A stretch of 64,000 nt of DNA from Galbula dea (taxonomy: Eukaryota; Chordata; Aves; Piciformes; Galbulidae), in assembly GCA_013399015.1 (NCBI GenBank), contig VWZX01009971.1:1171623-1235622 (forward strand). Direction: 5' to 3'. Shown here piece by piece: positions 60,001 through 64,000 of this stretch (the stretch's first letter is position 1; each line of letters begins with the position of its first letter). The notes beneath the pieces are model-generated. The model saw nothing but the letters and a program-made list of their open reading frames with translations. It made no database searches and had not been told where the DNA came from. Position numbers and translations under genes: made by a program.

Positions 60001-63000
60001 TTATTGTTCTTTGCTATCCCATACATGACTGATTCCAAGTTTTGAAAGAAATCTCCAGCAAGAGTGAACTCCACTGCCTAACATGTACATTGAAGACATA
60101 AAGCACAGATGAGTCATATTCAAGATCCTGGTCTAAAGTGAGATAAATGATACGTGATCAGCGTGATGTAAGCAGATATGTTGCCCTCTGATTTGGAAAG
60201 GGTATCCGAGAGATTAAATGATGTCATCAGTCTAACTCAACATAAGCCATCATATGATCCAAAATTTAGCTCTCTTACCCACCCTCACAGATGGGAAGAA
60301 GAAATAAATCTCAGATGGAGCTGCAACATATGTGGAAAGGTATTTTACCTTGGTTTAGTAAAGCTATGGGAATCATTAACACTGTGCCATTAGCAACTAA
60401 GTATCACAGCAATAAAGTATCAGAACAAATTTGTCACAAAGGACTACGTGTAAGATGCATAATGCAATAGATGATAATCAACTTACAAAGCTAACAATGG
60501 CATTTCAAATCTATTTTTTGTGTACACAAATGCCTATTATTCTAGACGTCCATCTTACAGTCACTGGTACAGAGCATGTATTCATTACTGGGGGGTCCAT
60601 GGTTGAGAAAGTAAACCAAAACTTTCCATAGAATAACTAAATAGTTATCAAGAATATACTGGTTAATTAAAGAAAATGTTGTGTAACACAATTTCAGGTG
60701 TGTTTTATTATTTCCAGTAGTTCATCTATGATGTTTTATCAAAAACTCTAGGAATTAAAAAATTTTTAGTAAAATTTGCTTTTCAGATTCAAGTTGCTTG
60801 ATACTTTTAAACTTTAATAGCTTTTTTGGTTTCAGTAACTTAAAAATGATCAAATTAAAACGTCAAAAAAGCAGAAAGTACTATATCACTTTAATTGGAC
60901 TAGAATGAACGGATTTTAAGGCACAATGTATCCTCTTAAAAATGATTCAAAGTGAATAGAAAAAAAAACCTGGATAAATGGCTGTCTTAGTGTAAGTTTT
61001 CATCTATTTTATGAGCCTGTTCCTTTTCCTTTCCCAATTATTTTCATCTGTTTTACAGGTCTGCTCCTTCCCACAGGATCTGCTCTTTGAGGGGTGGGGG
61101 TAGGGTGAGTGGGAGGAGCAGACAAAATTTCTTAGGTCCTAAACGTCTCTGTAATTCTCTGAACTTCTTAAAATCCAAAACCTCCAGAATGAAAGTTAAA
61201 CACACCTTAAAAATAACCATCAGATTTTTATGCTCTCTATTTGATAACTCAACTAGCACTGTTTCTTAATTAGTACTTATACATTTTAAGAGTTTACTTC
61301 AGAGATTTTTCTTTTCACTGTGAAAGATGAACTCTGCTGTGCAAGAATTTCTAGTCATCTAAGCAAAGAGAGTTCTCTATCTGTAGATGGGGGAGGGAGC
61401 ACTGGCCTTTCTCTCACACTGTAGTAGTTACTATAGGAACTATTGTGCTTCCTTCAAAAGGGCTACAGACAGGGTGATTAAAATTCTTCATGGGAGAACC
61501 CCCACTCTTCTCCTTGACAATGAAATTTTTCAGGGAGAGGGCTAAGCCTCCAGTTCAAGAATGGCAGCACCTGAGGGAGTGATGTGGCAGAGAGAATCAC
61601 CACTGCTTTAAACTGAAGCACAGGGAAAAAAGTAATGCATTCATTTTCTTCCCCTCCCAACAAATACACGACTATTGGTCAAAACTCCTGAGAAACAGGA
61701 GAAGAAATAACTTAATGCAGCTTCCACCACATAGGCGACAATGAAGAAAGTAAAGAACACAAAATAAAATCAATAGCAGGAGAAGCAAAATAACTACACC
61801 ACCCATAAAACAATTAGGGGTAAATATTAATATTCAGTCTAGCCATTAGCTTCTCTGCAAGGCAGCAAAATGTACTTTGACATGGAGGGGAGGGACCATT
61901 GCTTCTGATACAACTGAATTAGAGCTACCTCCCAGAATCAAACTCACTTTATACTGGTTGTTTTACAAGTATTTACAATGTTGCCTATTGCTCCCAAAAA
62001 TCTAGGAGGAGGAAGAATTTATCCAGAATGTAAGAATAGCAGTTGTGGCCCTAATAAAGATTGTTCACTTATATTGCACTATAACGAAGAGATACAATAA
62101 GAAGCAGATAACTCCACCTATTCTTCAAGTGTATGTCAATATCATTAGACAGCAGCAGTCTGAAAGAAGAGAGAAAAATTACTTTACATTTCAGTCCAGA
62201 GAAGATGAGTCACAAGTAAGGGGCAATGTGAAAAAAAGCACAAAAATGTTTAGAAAACTGACAAAAAATTAGATGGGATAGCTGAGAAAGCACTGTTGGA
62301 GAAAGCTGAAGGTAAAAGATGCTTCAGATATTACTGCAGCTTTAACCAAATTGAAATCAATAATTAAAGTGAGATAGGAACTTCCCAGGAAATCCAATTG
62401 TTGTAAAGAGATGGGAAAAAAACTCTATAGAAATGTGGAAGAGAATGAAGCAAAGTAGAGACAGACGGGTGAGCCAAGGGAGAGAGATGCACAAAGGTGA
62501 TGAATTGAGGGCTCATACATACAAGAACATACCAGTGTTTTAGACAAACGTCCACACTCCAAGATTTCGCCCCACCAGTGGACAAATGCATAAACATTAT
62601 TATAGTGTGAAGAAATTCCTTAAAATTCAGTTCCTCCCCCAATAAGTGATGAGTATGGATTACTTACTCAATATAACAATAAGATACTTATTAAAGTAAT
62701 AGTTCTTTTGTCTTATTTTTAAACTAGTATTAAAACTCCTCTGGGAAGGAAACTGCTGTCACCCCTTTCCAGCTTCTGTGCTACAGAAACGGTTAGTGTC
62801 ACTGATTCTGTTCTCAGGAGGAGGACAGGGTATTAACATCAAGTCAGAACAGTGTTATATAGTGTCAGACTATACTTGCTGGTAAAACTAAGAGGCCTAC
62901 ATCTGTTGTCTTGTGGTTTTTGTTTTTTGGTTTTGTTCTTTTTTTTTCGAGTCTGATCCCAAAGGTTCATGTTATGACATTTGTAACATCTGCTACAAAT

Positions 63001-64000
63001 GCAGAGGTAAGTCAGGCACAACCTTATTACTTCCAATCTAACACTCCATCCATCCACAGGGCTTTCGCGTGACACTAGTATGGCAAGAAGACCAAAAGCT
63101 GTTCAATCTACATGAGGCAAGGTATAATATATTTCTGAAAGTCAAGAATGAGAAATCTTGCTTTGTTATGTTTCCTCCTTTTTTTGTTGCCTTAAATCTT
63201 GGCAGTGTTATTTCAGAATCTTCTGTGAACAAAATAGGCAAGCTGCTCCTCCTTAGAGCATCAATACAATTGCCTTTTTATGCCTTAGACAGTAGTGTGT
63301 TGCAAATGTGCAAGCTGTGATTCACATCCTCCCTGTTTTTACTAATATTGAAACATATCCAGCTTCCTCTAACAAGCCCTCTTATACAGAGATCTGCTTT
63401 CTTGCATAGCCTTTTTTCTTGCCTTACTTCTCCCTCTATTTTACTGGGTTTGTTGCATTGTTTCATGGACAAACTCAACTTTTTGCAGTGCTTAGTGGAA
63501 AAATGCAGCTCCTGACAGACAAAAAATACTTATTTAATCTGTGGTAGCAAAAAGTGAATAAGGAAAGCAACTAATAAGAGACTTTACACTAGCGTTCTTT
63601 CCATTAGCTTCTCATTACTATTGGTGGAGCAACAGCTGTGAACTGTTATTGATACATCCACAGTACTTGAAGATTTAAATACTTAATTGTTAATGGCTTA
63701 AGATACTGTATGCTGTGAGGGCTATGCTATCACTGCCAAGTGTGATGGTAAGGGTAGGCATTTCACCACTGTCTGCACTGGAAGCCAACCATTCGCTATA
63801 TGGCTACAAGCACCCACTGAATTTTCTGTAACCTCTTCCGACAGTGAGTGGAATGTAATTTTAGAAACTAACAGCTTTAGATGTTACTGAACTATGTAAT
63901 ATATTCAACATTCAGTATCAAACATAAAAAAGGGCAAATTTCACATCTGATATAGTAATTTAAATTTATAACAAGGGCTACAGAACACCACATGGTAGCA
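57079..64000. other. Plain intronic sequence to the window edge
   Basis: No CR1 tail, SINE head or NPAS3 exon was recognised in the last 7 kb. Open frames are all at chance length (longest 57803-58117, 104 codons). Confidence 0.6.

Larger units (their letters stand above)
53927..64000 (-). other. NPAS3: NPAS3 intron upstream of the exon (partial)
   Basis: This is the upstream side of the exon in transcript direction. The preceding exon, which should encode the end of the bHLH and a proline-rich linker and finish with the first base of a split Val codon, was not found before the right edge. The stretch holds two plus-strand CR1 fragments, antisense to NPAS3, and otherwise unremarkable AT-rich sequence. 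Confidence 0.8.

Noticed and set aside
1..64000. Neighbouring NPAS3 exons (rest of PAS-A, or the bHLH exon)
   Set aside because: I searched for the expected coding motifs with splice sites on the minus strand and found none. Both introns appear to leave the window.
1..64000. CRISPR arrays, operons, phage or insertion sequences
   Set aside because: The sequence is vertebrate nuclear DNA. No regularly spaced repeats or bacterial gene structure was seen.

Overview
The window is nuclear DNA of a bird. CR1 LINE fragments ending in the avian CR1 tail (ATTCTATG or TTCTGTGA octamers) recur on both strands. A SINE with a CR1 tail occurs twice, one ancient MIR-like SINE is visible, and the background is AT-rich with no long intact genes. 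A 109-base run of N shows that this is draft assembly.

Only one cellular coding exon is recognisable: an 83-bp minus-strand exon at 53844-53926, bounded by a pyrimidine-rich AG acceptor and a GT donor. It encodes 27 residues that match the segment of the bHLH-PAS transcription factor NPAS3 between the bHLH domain and PAS-A, including the first residues of PAS-A. The rest of the window is therefore read as parts of two introns: 1-53843 lies downstream in the transcript and 53927-64000 upstream. No neighbouring NPAS3 exon was found, which fits the very large introns of this gene in other vertebrates.

Layout, left to right: SINE copy 1 (4782-4931) in a pyrimidine microsatellite; a weak ancient repeat (about 6035-6200); CR1 tails (8284-8503 and 21042-21139); a MIR-like SINE (24655-24890); an unexplained minus-strand open region (25507-26274); CR1 copy A with the assembly gap (26673-27275); SINE copy 2 (29006-29155); a candidate regulatory block (about 32170-32620); a long polypurine tract (33532-33807); CR1 copy B with an open reverse-transcriptase 3' part (34330-35391); another CR1 (37882-38305); a second odd open region (44259-45107); an octamer-rich candidate enhancer (about 50430-50700); the NPAS3 exon; and two plus-strand CR1s (54960-55338 and 56787-57078).

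The most interesting item is the SINE. It has a tRNA-Glu-like head fused to the CR1 3' UTR, and the join falls on an AGGGAA shared by the tRNA 3' end and the CR1 stop-codon region. Whether this family is already catalogued cannot be decided without a repeat-library search. No RNA gene, CRISPR array, operon or complete autonomous element was found.
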